A DNA stretch of 64,000 nt from Terebella lapidaria (lineage: Eukaryota; Annelida; Polychaeta; Terebellida; Terebellidae), in the NCBI GenBank assembly GCA_949152475.1, contig OX424568.1:6237667-6301666 (forward strand), written 5' to 3'. The translations under genes were made by a program, and so were the position numbers. Of the stretch, positions 10,701 to 23,100 are shown piece by piece; position 1 is the stretch's first letter, and each line of letters begins with the position of its first letter. The notes under the pieces are model-generated. The model made no database searches and was not told the DNA's origin. It worked only from the letters and a program-made list of their open reading frames with translations.

Positions 10701-11305
10701 GTTCAGCTCAACAATAATAACTTTGACCTTGTTTTCGGATCAGTTATATCGTTGAATTGTCCGGTTGTACAACTGAAGTGGACTATTGTCCCAGGTAATC
10801 TGATTGACATTGGCAGGGCCCTGCAATACATACCTACTCGACTATTAGATTATCCTGATGCATTTATACAATGGATAAGCGGGAGATTAGTAACATGAGG
10901 AACGGCTGAGAGTCATAACAATGAATGACATGAAATCCTAATCATGTACATCTATTGAATCTAAATGTCTCGACACAATTCAAGTCATCACACTCCTGAG
11001 TGTACATGTAAATTTATGCTTCATACATATAATACATGTATATGTACCATATTTTAAATTTTGCTAGCAAGTACTATTAACCACATGAAGATTATTTTCT
11101 TCTGTAATTGATGATCACACAAAAAAATATTGCGAGACAAAATGTTCAGACTGGGCTTGATACAGATCAGCAACATGAACTGTGGCAAATTTTCATTCAT
11201 AAGCTCGAGCGATACAAAAAAGCTGCCTACATCAATGCCGTGGCATCATAGCATGAACAAAATTTACAACTGTAAAATCTCCATAAGAGAGTTAGTGCAA
11301 TCAAA
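7781..11305. other. Intergenic, no gene recognised
   Basis: AT-rich sequence with many ACATGTA words and a G-rich low-complexity tract near 8515-8587. No open frame has codon structure or family resemblance. I see no RNA gene. Confidence 0.6.
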
Positions 11306-11467
11306 GAACACAGACCAAATATATCATATAATTTTCATTGCACGCTAAAAACCATACATGCACAAAACCAAATCTCAAGACTCAAGCCACGCGAGTACGT
11401 TTTTGAGATGTGGTTTGGTGCATGTATGGTTTCAGCGTGCAATGAAAATTATATTTGGTCTGTGTTC
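11306..11467. repeat. Foldback (inverted-repeat) element
   Basis: The arm at 11306-11377 (GAACACAGACCAAATAT ... AAATCTCAA) is repeated in reverse complement at about 11402-11467, around a loop of roughly 20-25 bases. One arm has a small insertion (TCATAT). It is a MITE or foldback with no coding capacity. Confidence 0.75.
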
Positions 11468-11710
11468 CATTTTGGCACGCACATGCGGGTAGAAACGTAA
11501 TATCGTATTACTACGTGAACAGGTAGAAACGTAATATCGTATTACTTGGTTATGAATTTGAAACAGATTTACACAATGACATTTTCTTGCTACCAGACGT
11601 ACACATACATGTTTCTACGTGCAGCTAAAACTCTCTAATATCTAAGCATATTGTCCCAAGTTTGTCAAGTGACAAAAGCGCACAATGAATGACAAATGAA
11701 TACGGCATTC

Positions 11711-12800
11711 TCATGAAATAGGTCCCGCTACATTATGACAACACACACTACAATCATAAGCGGAACCTATTTCACGACAATGAAACACACTACAATCATA
11801 AGCGGGACCTATTTCACGATAATGAAACACTACAATCATAATTAAAGTACTAGTATAGTGCAAATATGATGTGATCTTATATGAAAGATCTCATTGATCT
11901 GAGCAAAATGGCTTTTACGGCATGTAAATATCACAATCCGTTCAAACGTTACAGCACTTTAAAGACTGAAATCGGCAAATTTGCTTTTTCAAAATAATTT
12001 AAGTAATTAGTATGCAAATGAGATATTCATGACGTCATCAGGGGAAGCTGTTTTAATTAGGTACTTTGATATGTGTTATTCATCCACTTAATGTTATGAT
12101 TATTCATCAAGACTTAATTCTATACAGTTTTCAGTATGAATAATCAGTGTTTTCACTTTTTCTGTTGTTGTCAAGGTAACCAGCGACCTGGTACGGCCCA
12201 TAGCAACCATGGTTGCTAGGGCCAGAAACCCACTTAGAACAGGGTATGCACAAATAAAAATGGTGCCAACCCGAGCTCTATATTAATTTAATTAATAAAT
12301 AATCGACAGGAAGTCTGTGGATAGGTTGACTTGGCAGTTAACAGCCATGGCAACCATGGGTAACTACGGCTATAGGGAACGACTGGTAACCATAGCAACA
12401 GTACAGTTTGTGTGAATATTGACTATGTACAGGACATAATATTATGCACTAGTCAGATCGTCAGAACCTTCAATGAGAATCATTATATCATGTCTTAAAA
12501 TACCTTAATTAAAATTTGTTCCCCTCATGACGTCATGAATTCTCATTAGCATCTAATTTGCATATTGATGAGTTGCTAAAACTTTTCAAGAGGCTTCTGT
12601 AATGTAGTGCCGGAATGGCAGTTTCAAATGGCTGTAACTTTTGAACGGATAGCGATATTGATATACCGTAAAAACCATTTTGCTCAGATCAATGAGATCT
12701 TTCATATAACTGAACATCATATTTGCATTTTACTAGTACTTTAAGTGGGACCTATTTCACGACAATGAAACCGGGACCTATTTCACGACAAGGCCATGAA
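11711..12800. repeat. Short tandem array interrupted by a MITE
   Basis: Units of roughly 40 bp contain GCGGGACCTATTTCACGA-CAATGAAACAC and CTACAATCATAA. They lie left of 11842 (one unit inverted near 11714) and right of 12744. The two halves are continuous once the inserted element is ignored. Confidence 0.7.
11846..12740. mobile_element. 895-bp MITE with long TIRs and TTAA target duplication
   Basis: The termini AGTACTAGTA / TACTAGTACT begin imperfect inverted repeats of about 220 bp, which share GAAAGATCTCATTGATCTGA and ATTCATGACGTCAT. TTAA flanks both sides (11842-11845 and 12741-12744). That is the duplication used by piggyBac- and Kolobok-type transposases. It has no coding capacity. Confidence 0.8.
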
Positions 12801-15800
12801 TACAACACACAGATACAGAATTCACACAATTTCAATCGTGGTTTTCTGAATATAATTATTGCAAAATTTCTCAAACTGACAAAGCCGACTGGTTCAGTGT
12901 TGCTGATTTCTTTTTACGAGTTTCGTCACGTTTGACTGATCACCATATCTACTAGAATCGCGGTGCCAGTGGCAGTGGATCGAGACTGAGTGGTCGAGCG
13001 ACGATGGATGGAGTCGACGAGTTGGCCGTCGACGCGCGTCGACGTCAGTAATCAGAAATTCGATTAGGCCTAAATGTCTTTTCGTGCATTCTCCCCATCT
13101 TTGGTAAACTAATTCGTGCATTACAACTAAACATTCTATTGGATTCTCAACAACTGTGTAACCGTTTTATGATAACTAACCTTCAATTTATCAAGATTTC
13201 ATGTCTTTGACAGTTGACCGTTCTTTTGTTTGTGTGAATCAGCTGATCGTTATCATACGATAGGTGGCGCACTTAGGCCTACACATATCGCGCCCTCTAT
13301 CGAATGATAGAATTGTTACCATAATGTCGCACATGTACAGACTGCATATTCACATTTGGAGCACATGTCGGGGAGGAAGTTCAAATTTCTAATTTTATAT
13401 CTCATTGATGAACACACTGCAATAAATACACTGGGTTTGGGGGGTATTTTGTTTCCCAAAACGCGAATACTTCCATTACATCGAGATTTTTTGCGATCAA
13501 TTTTGGCCACATTTTCACAGAGATATACAAGTCAAGTTCAACACAAAACCTAGCCCCTAACTTGGGGCTAATCGTCAGACCACTTTGAAATTGAATATAT
13601 ATGTTCTTATTTGGCATAAACCATATTTTCCACACAGAACACCCTCAAGACACCTAGGCCTATATCCAGGGCGAAACTTCCCCAGAATCTCGGTATGTTC
13701 ATTTTCGCTGCACAACCCTCGATCCATTTCCGTGCCCGCTTGGAACACTCCAGGGCCCAGGGTAAAAGTGCATAATTTATAGGGTTTTGTTGGAATGAAA
13801 AATTCAGTAATAAATTATAATAGCCATTACCTAAATACCATCATCCAGTAGCGTAGATCCGAACTCCGTAGTGTAAACTTTTTCCTTCCCCACAGAATAA
13901 CTGGCTCCAGGGCTGACTCCAAAAATCATTGACGAGAAGTGAAATTTTGGAGGAATATACCGGTAGGTCTTACCGCATCAAATTTAGTTTTCCTAATCTT
14001 GAGTCAGATCTGTGTTGTTTCCATGACAGGTTCATGTGTTCCGTGATGGTCTGCGATTGTAGGCCTATATCATATATATATATATATTTGGTCCTTTACC
14101 ACAAGCTGAGTCACGTATGTTCAGATTTGCTGTGGGATGATCCAGGAATTTTTTTTGCAATCCTGGATTATCTGAGAAGGTCAGGGCGGTCTGGGACAGT
14201 CCCTATCCCAAGAATATGTTGATCATCTGTTGATCCCGGTTGTACCTTGAGGATCCTCATAGGATTCGGCTTCGATCCAAATATCAGTCCATGTAGGCCT
14301 ACTGATGTTTTGATTCTAAAATCCGACCCCCATCCACATTGAGAATAAGTATATTACCCCTTCCACCCCCCCCCCCCCCCCGCAATAATGCCATGACCCA
14401 GGACTATCCTGGTACGGTTTCCCGGCGATTTTACTGCCTTCTTTGTTTGTCGAATCCTGTAGTATGAGGAACTGTTCCAGATCGTCCTCTTTCACAGCAC
14501 TGCCCCGAAATGCATGGCATGACAGCACCCCGGACTGGCCCAATAACACCCAAAAACTTCCACAGACCATTCCAATAATGCCAACGCAACTGCCCTAGCA
14601 AAGCACAGCATATTGACAATGTCAAGGCAACACCAAATACTCGGCCAGACTGCCCAATGACACTCTTACAACACCCTGGCAGAGTCTTAGTACCCTGACA
14701 GAGCATTGGCCCGACTTAGCAGCACTACAGTTTGCTCCAGATAAACCCCACTACCATTTATAGCTTCTAGAACACCCGGCAGCCCAGGCTGAGATACGAC
14801 ACAGGCAAAAGTTTCAAACATCTGCAAACACCATCGGTCAGAGCATGCTTGCAGGGTATGTGCGACTAAAACCACGGCCTTCGCAAAACCACCTGTGAAT
14901 AAACTGTCCACGTGATTGCGGAGACTGTCCACTTGCATGCCGAGCTGATATAGCATGTGTCGGCAGAGGATCGGGCACAAATGTGCAGAGACTATAAAAC
15001 CAGGCAGTCACAGCTCTCGGAGAGCTCAGTTAGGACGAGACATCACAGATGACGGACGTCCTGAGATGGTCCTGCTTTCTCCAGAGCAGGCGAGGAATGG
15101 ACTTTGACCTCTGCTCTACATTTTACATTGTATAGAGCTTAGAAATATATATTGTTTGTGTTATATAAATTACAATATTATTATTGTTTGAACTCCGCAA
15201 TGCAAAGTCAAGACTAAAACTCCCTGTACAAGGGGATATTATTAGGGAAATGCCAATGGGAAGAATATGGGCCTCGACTTATGTAACATTTGACGCTCGC
15301 TACCTAGGGCACAAGCACCCCGCACTGTGGCACGGTCCCGGCAGGCGCTGTAATTACTTAACTATGACCAGGTACTAGTCCGCTGGATGGATCCGGCCCG
15401 ATACAAAACATCAGACATCGCATCATCATGGTTATGTAGCATGGTGTGTCGAGCCCAAGAGCTATGTGAGCGGCATCCTGGAACACTAGCACGTGGGCAT
15501 GTTGCTAGCCGTCCTCGCCCACGGCCAACCACAGGGACCAACCCCGGATAGCCCGACGATCTGCCAGAGCCTGTACGCACCATCCCAGGGCGAGAGACTA
15601 CCAATCCATGGGCGCATGAGCACCGGGAATAAGGAGCCCCTCCCTCCCCCCTCCTGGGGCCGTGGTCCTATACGACCCTCTTAGCCATTAGCCAGACAAA
15701 GGAGACAGGGAGTACATGCCAGTGCTCACCATCATCCTCTCACCTCGTCGGCCCTGAGACAACTCAAAGAGGTCAAGACGGGCTGGCAGGAGACCAAGGG

Positions 15801-16579
15801 TGTGACGTCACAGTCAATGAAACAGTGTAGTGGATCGATGAAAGACAATGCATCACCAGGGAGATGAACGAGCTTCGAACGTGAATCAGCCAAAACGGTA
15901 TGGTGTACGGAAAAGGCCAAATACCTATCGCAATCTTTGGGCAAAATCGCCACATTTACATGTATATGAATCCGGTCCCTGGCCCTGGCCCGGCAGAGAG
16001 AATAGAACAGAGAGCTTTCACTCCTATGGCACCATTTTGAATTTTGAACTGGTGGCACTCCTGGCAGATGGATGTGCTTTATGAATGAATGTGTTTACTA
16101 CTATTACTATCGCATGAATTTATGAATGAAAGAATATGTTAGCAAAACGAAATGACGTAATTCACAATCGTCCCTGAGGACGACGAACTACAACACCGCA
16201 TTCAGCCGCCAGGATTACAGGGCTCCATGAGACAAAATGGTAGACAATAGAAATTTGTAGAGTGAAACCTCTCTGTTCTACACTCTCTGGGCCCGGTCCC
16301 TGAGACGAGACTTGACCTCAGCAAGAGGCGACAACTTGGTGGCTCCACAGCCGCCACCTCCGCATGCAGACGATTTACTGAGCCTGGACTCTTGACCTCC
16401 GTATGACCTCAAGGCATATGATAGTACAGAGGTTTAACGTAGACAAGGTCTTAGTCTAAACTTGGACCCGGTGTAACCTTTCAACACAGAAACGAGAGGT
16501 AGGCTACTACATGTACCGAAAATAAAACACAACGAGAGAACACTACAAACAACACACACGGCACAAAAATGACTACATT
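12801..16579. other. Intergenic, no gene recognised
   Basis: Mixed, partly GC-rich sequence with a poly-C tract near 14370 and a TA-dinucleotide run near 14070. A TATAAAA at 14993 followed by a GC-rich stretch and ACATTTGACGCTCGC near 15290 could be the remains of an LTR element, but I found no second LTR. Short open frames here lack domain signatures. Confidence 0.45.
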
Positions 16580-16804
16580 GAGGGGTTATCAGAAATATCT
16601 GCAATCACCAGCTGGCAGCACTGTTTTATCAGTCTTATGACGTCATTTTACTGTTTTTGCTGGCGTTATCAATATAAACGTAATTTTCCCGCCAAAATGT
16701 ACGTCATTAATGATTACAGACGATATCCGTTTAAGATTTTGGCGCCAAAAAATTACTGATAGTACAATGCTGCCCTCTGTTGAATGATGTTTGATAACCC
16801 CCTA
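16580..16804. mobile_element. MITE with GGGGTTATCA termini
   Basis: The inverted ends are AGGGGTTATCA at 16581 and TGATAACCCCCT ending at 16803. The right end matches, in reverse complement, a second copy starting near 59881 (shared CAACAG, GGCAGCATTGTA). It lies about 300 bp upstream of the FXR start codon. Confidence 0.65.
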
Positions 16805-17105
16805 TTCTGAGCTGCTAACAGTCATGTCCAAGCTGAACTCGAAAATGGCAACTCGGTTTTAAGAATGTTATTTTCAAGTCGCAAAATAGCTATTTTCTGT
16901 TCTAATCTCATGTCGCTCTTTCTATATTTATCTTTCCTGAACTCATTGAAACTACAGAATTTTCGCTCTTCATTATTGTATATTGTGTAATTACCGAGTG
17001 AATTTCGTCTAATGGAATGAAAATTATACGTAATATTTCTCTCGTGTGAAAAAAGACTGCAAAAAGTTCAAGAAATTTCCCATGGATCTTTGCGCCGATA
17101 CCAAG

Positions 17106-17171
17106 ATGGAGTGTTTCACTGTTGAAGTGCACCGTGCACTGCATGGTGGTAGAAACGGAGTTTATTACAAG
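17106..17171 (+). CDS. FMR1/FXR: FXR exon 1 (start codon)
   Basis: Twenty-two codons, beginning MECFTVEVH and ending GVYYK, precede a GTGCAC donor. They align with the FMR1 start (VEVRGSNGAFYK). The ATG context ACCAAGATGG is good. Confidence 0.85.
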
Positions 17172-20100
17172 GTGCACATCTATATCGCTGTGAAAGTGTT
17201 ACAATTGTAACACTTATCCGTTATAGATACTAACTGTGCGGTTTTCATATTATAGGATAAACAGTTATCGCATACAGCCCGAAAGGAATCAGTGACTCAT
17301 TTCTCTGATTCTTGCCATGTTTGTTTTTCAGGAAAAAAGTTAATGTGTGGTCATGACTCTGAGAGTTTCAGTTTCGTTGCAAGTCATTAAAGTGACACAA
17401 TCTATATTTCCTGGGTTTCATTAGCATGACTCCTCCACATAAAACATAATATTTCACAATTTTTTAAGCAGATCCAGCCTGCGTTCCGCATCGCTTAGGC
17501 TGATCCAGATCTATTTCCAAAAGACTGGCCAACTGACCAATATTCAGATTGTGTAAAAATGGTTTCGGAATCTAGATAGGCCCTAGATCTATATATGTAA
17601 ACTCTAATGATCGATCTATTTACTATTCTATCTGGTAAGACCCTCGCAATTTCTGCCCTTCACTTCTCATGAATAGACATGGTTTCTTCACCTTGCACAT
17701 GTTGAACTAAACATGAGTTCAAGGTGAAGAAACTATGTCTGAATAGCATACTAGTATTTTCAATTACTTCCAGCCATACCAGTATTATGTTGCAGGGGTA
17801 ATATCGATAGTTTTGGTGAGTCAGCCTAATTGCAGAAAGCATGAGTTGTGGCCAATTGTTCCATGACTGCCGCTGGTGTTTGATTCAAGATTAATCTAAT
17901 ACCATTTATGTAATTGAATACCCATGGTTATTTACAATACATCAATCTTGTAACTGTGAGGGCCCTAATCTACAGATCATTACAACTTGCGTGTGCCACA
18001 GATTTAGTTTCAATAACATTTTCATATGAGTAGGTCATGCTACATTAGGATGAGGCTACATGTAATTACATCCATTTTCATTCTCTGCCACATTAGATTT
18101 CCCCTATAGGCATTCTCTTTTGGCAACTATTAAATTTGACGGTTGTGAGCTCCACGTTATTTGACGGAGATTTAATTTGGCGGTTTCAGAACCACATATA
18201 TATCTTAGCATATATCTAGTTAATTTGGCGGACGACTTAATTTGGCGGTTTTTCCCCTACCGCCAAATCTGCCAAATAAATCGTCCGCCAAAATTAGTCG
18301 TTTTATAGTATCTTATTGATAGTATGATTTGTATCAAAATGTAGTCAATTTTTTTAATATGTAAGACCCCATCCCCCCACCCCCCTTAAAGTTATGGACA
18401 CTAATACTGCATGTATGTTTGTTATAAATTGCAAATCGATGACTGGGTTTGACTAGTCAACTGAAGGATCACTATCTTTGGTGCTGAAACCATCGGAAAA
18501 CCATGGATATCAAAGTGTTATTCAGTTTGGTTATGTGATATGGAGAGATGATTTATGTTCAATTTTGTTGATTTTTTCAGGCCGTTGTGAAGAATGTGTT
18601 GGAAAAAGAGTTGATAGTTTCTTTGGAAGACAAGTGAGTACAGTAGTTGGAAAACATTTTAAAACAAACTACATCACTTTCCTGAACACAAGACTATATA
18701 TTTTATATGTTTTCATTATTCCGTGTTGTTTTGAAAGAATAATGCACAGTACGTACACTTGCATGTCTACATGATACACAAGATAACAGTCATGTAAGCT
18801 AGATCAAGTTATATGTAAATCATCATAGTCTGTTCTAAATTGATTTGCTGGGATGTTGATCACAGCTGCCAAATAAGCATTATTAACTCTATATTGTAGT
18901 GATTCTCGAGTTGAAAGCAGATGGAGATTGACTCTCTGGAGCTCTTTGAATGAAACATCAATTACACATGGGGCCGATTTATCTATTAATTGGGCTCCCA
19001 CTGTATGTTGATATACTGTCAATATTTCAGTGCCCAGGCGGAGATTCGAGTACCGTTTGCGGAGGTGCGACTACCACCTACCGAGGTCCCGACCAACATC
19101 CAGTACAAACAGGGAGATGATGTCGAGGTCTGTATGAAACATGCTCTATGGTTCATGACTTGCAAGCATACATGAAATGTACAAACTTTATCCTGTTTCA
19201 AACATGTTTACAAATAATTGCCAAGTATTTACATCAGTGACGACTCTTGTAATATTCGCTACTTTACCAATGGTATCATAGTTTTTAGGATTTGACCATT
19301 TTATGTGCAAATTGAAATTAATAAACATGTTAGTGCAAGACAGTCAATGGATAAAAATAGCAAGCCAGAGTCATTGGTGAATCTGACGAAAAGTGTTCCA
19401 ATCAGTTGACTTTGGTGTAAGTATTTTTCGGTGAAAGTCATTTAGAAGCCTGAAACAGTTGAAGGATTTGAAGGATGGGTCCTGACCACATGTCTTGAAT
19501 GAAATCAATGAAAGCATTGATTAAAAACTTTGGTCAAGAGTTTTTTCGTTGAAGTCAATAAACAGATGCTGTCAAAACCAAGAACTGTAACAGCTGGGAA
19601 TGTTGACACTCGAATTCTTGTCTTCATTTGTTCTATTCAAGGCATGCTTCAAGTAAATTCTGCTGATACGTGTTCTGTACTTCTTGATCCAAAAGTTCAT
19701 TCATCCCGACAATCTATTGATTACCCTATACTGGTTACAGGCTTATGACTGAAGTGAACTTGTAACCCGTATACCACTTATTCTGCAGTATATTGCAGTA
19801 AATGTCCAACATCTTATTTCTCAAGATTAGGGCTGGCACGATGTATCAGAATATCGATGTACATACATGTATAATGAGTAGATACATAGTGAAAAATTAT
19901 TATTGATCAATATAGAAGTAAACAAATTGATAATTGACAATTATGGCAATTTCATATCATTGTTCTGTCCGGTAAGCCAAGTAAATGACGTGCAAAATTA
20001 TACACATCAGAATTTTTCAAATAGAAGAAACCTATTCATGCCTAGTTCAATCACGCGAATTTTTTTATCCAAAACGATCCGCAGGATCGGAAAGGAGCAT

Positions 20101-23100
20101 GTAGTAGTTTAGATTGGTGATGTATGAAATAAACTATAGGTTTTCACCACATTTATTGTGTGGTAAATCATATACCGTATTGGTCCTGATAGTAGCACGG
20201 CGAGCCAAAGCAAGACCCCATGCAGTAGCGCCCGCAAAGATGGGGTGAAACTTGGTCATATTTAAGAAAAACACTGAGTAATATACCTATAGCCTTCTAT
20301 TATGATTCAAATAACATGAATATGTGGATAGGAACACTCCCAAGATTTTATTAGAAAGATATAGAGTGGAATATAAGGTTATAAAAATCAAACATTTTGG
20401 GGGAAAACTGGGGGTGCTCTACTATTAGGGCCCATGCCACTATTAGGACCAATACGGTATACTGTATGAATATCCTTCCTATGGATAGCTCTTACTTGTC
20501 AACTGGTGAGAATTCATGGTATGTATGTTATTGTGGTTATGCAAGTTGTAAACACGATCATTACATAACCATCCGGGCTATTTGAGCCATGAGTCATGGA
20601 CACCCACTCATGAATGGCAACCAGGAACATTTATAATGTAATCACCGCAGGATCGTCCTAAGCAGAAACTGAACATAAGCATGATAAGCAGAGATATCAA
20701 ATGGGCTGAAGTACAGTTTGTGATGGTGGAAACAATTTGAGCTATTAAAAAATATTGCTTTACTTTAGTAATTCATGAAAAAAAACCAGTTCTGTTGCTA
20801 AGTTCGATACCACAACATAGACTGTTTATGGGTTGTAATATGAAATTCAGCCATAGCCAAGCATCATTTTGAAATCAGTGTGGTTCAACTGGACCCGAGT
20901 CACTCTCTAGACTTGCCCTACTGGCACTGACAGTAATTCTGTGTATGATGTGCTGTAGACCCCTGGCTGCTTATTGAACTGCAGATGGGATCTTTCAACA
21001 TGGGAATAAATCACACATCAGACATCGTAGCTCCAAATACTGCCCCCACCCCACCCCCCTCCGTCCTTCCTCCCTTGGCCCAGTTTTAATGCCTGATCTC
21101 GCTTGGGCTCTGGCCAAGGAAGCTCCCACAATTCACCAACAACAATATATCGTGTTTGCCTTTCCTCTATGTTGTATCCACACCCTAGCTTCCTAGCCGC
21201 CTTGTGTTTTCTCAATGCCCGCTTTGATCTCGAGATGTACACTGGAACTTACTCCTGTTTCATGCAGGGTAAAATTGTAGGTGAACTGGAAATTGACCAG
21301 AGTGTGACTTCTCTTTGGACATGAATGTTCGATGTTCACATATATAGAAAATTCTGAAGTTTTCTAAAGCTGCCGTGATGATTTTACAACGATAATCCAT
21401 GATTCCTCTAAAGAATCTTTGGAATGAATCTCATGTGTGAAAGCTTTTGGCACATTTTGCTCGGCTTCTAGTCTAGTTTTGAACAAGTATTTAGGTAATT
21501 TCATCAAAATTGTGACCAAAATCAGTTCTGTTAATTGGGTATAAAAAAATCATGCAAAAACATCTGCTTGTTTGGGTCACTCTGGACCCGCTACATGTAC
21601 AGGTGCGCAAATCCGCTGTTTAAATATAGAACATTCTTCAAGATCAAACTATTCCAAACTCAATGAAGAATACCTTCACATTTCCCCCGGCATGTCTGTG
21701 GGTGTACTGCTGAGCAATCTTCTCATTTCTCTGCAGGGCTCGGGTTTTCTGGAATGTCGATTTGATCAGGAGGCAAGATTAGGGTATAATGCCTGTCCAC
21801 ATAGATATAGAAAAAAAAACATGTATTAGTATTCAATGTTTTTCACTCCAAATTTAGGAAATTCAGTGGCCCCCTCAGATAAGACCCTCCTCAATAAAGA
21901 CTTCCCGCTCTGTAAAGACTTTTTCGTGTTGCGCTAGGATAATGTTAACATGGAAATGAACCCCTGAAATAAGACATCCCCTCAGATAAGACCTTAACTT
22001 TGTTGCAGAAGGGTAGGTCTTATCTGAGGGGGACCACTGTACTCAAGCATTTCTTTGTCTACGTCTACCTCACATTGGCTGAGCTTCCTGTTGGGTGTTG
22101 TCCACGGAACAGTTCTACATACAATTATATTGTTCAAACTGTTGTAAACATCCTTGGTTTACATCATATGTGTTCTTTGCTCTGTAATGAATCTCTGCAT
22201 GTTTTTTCTGACACCATTGAGAGCATCCTAGGGATAATAACATACATATGAGGATAATAACATACATATTGCATAATAACATACATGTAGAATTCAGCCT
22301 TCGCTGCGATTAGCTATGTACTGGCAACATACCAGTACCTGTAGTTCATTAAACCCCAGGAAGATGGAAGGTGTACAATTGGGCCAGGGATCTACACTGC
22401 CGTGTGCACCTAGTGCAGGTGCCCCAACAGGTGCCCCTTCTACTGACTGTATCCATGCTCCTGTCATATTTTCATGATGCAAACAGGGACATGTTTTTGG
22501 TGCGTTGGGAAGCAGTACAGTATCAATAGTCATGTCTTTTTACATTTTTCCAGCTATCGTGGTACAAGTAAACTTGCATCAGACTGAATGAACACTACTA
22601 GCATAATACAGTAAATAGCGAGATTTCCAAGAAAACATTTACAGCTGAAGTGAATAAAATCACATTCATGAAAAATTGTGTTGCCTGGTCATCTATAGGC
22701 AGACAGTGTACTGGTATAATACATATGATCTAAGAGAAAAAACATAACATGCATAAGATGATGTTCCCTGGTATGATCTTTAATGTATATAAACAATGAT
22801 ATCAGGGTTAGTTGAGGCATCTGACAGCTATACATCAATAAACATTAGTAGATATTGGATTCAATACAGAAAGGGTTTGTTTATGAGTTGCCAGGTCAAT
22901 CTATTAGCCATTACACAAGGTTGATTGGGCAGCTATCTCTGGCTAGCTATCTATGGTCTGACAGGGTGCTAGATTACAGCCTGCCAGTTAACCTATATAC
23001 AGTAGAGCAGAAACCAGCTGGGGATGTTATCGTTGATTGGCTGTGCTTGCTGCCTGTGATTTGTGCTTTCAAAAATATTGCTCAGAGCATCAGAATAATT

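Noticed and set aside
14990-15330. Solo LTR or decayed LTR retrotransposon
   Set aside because: TATAAAA and a primer-site-like word are present, but no matching second LTR, TG...CA boundaries or target duplication could be found.
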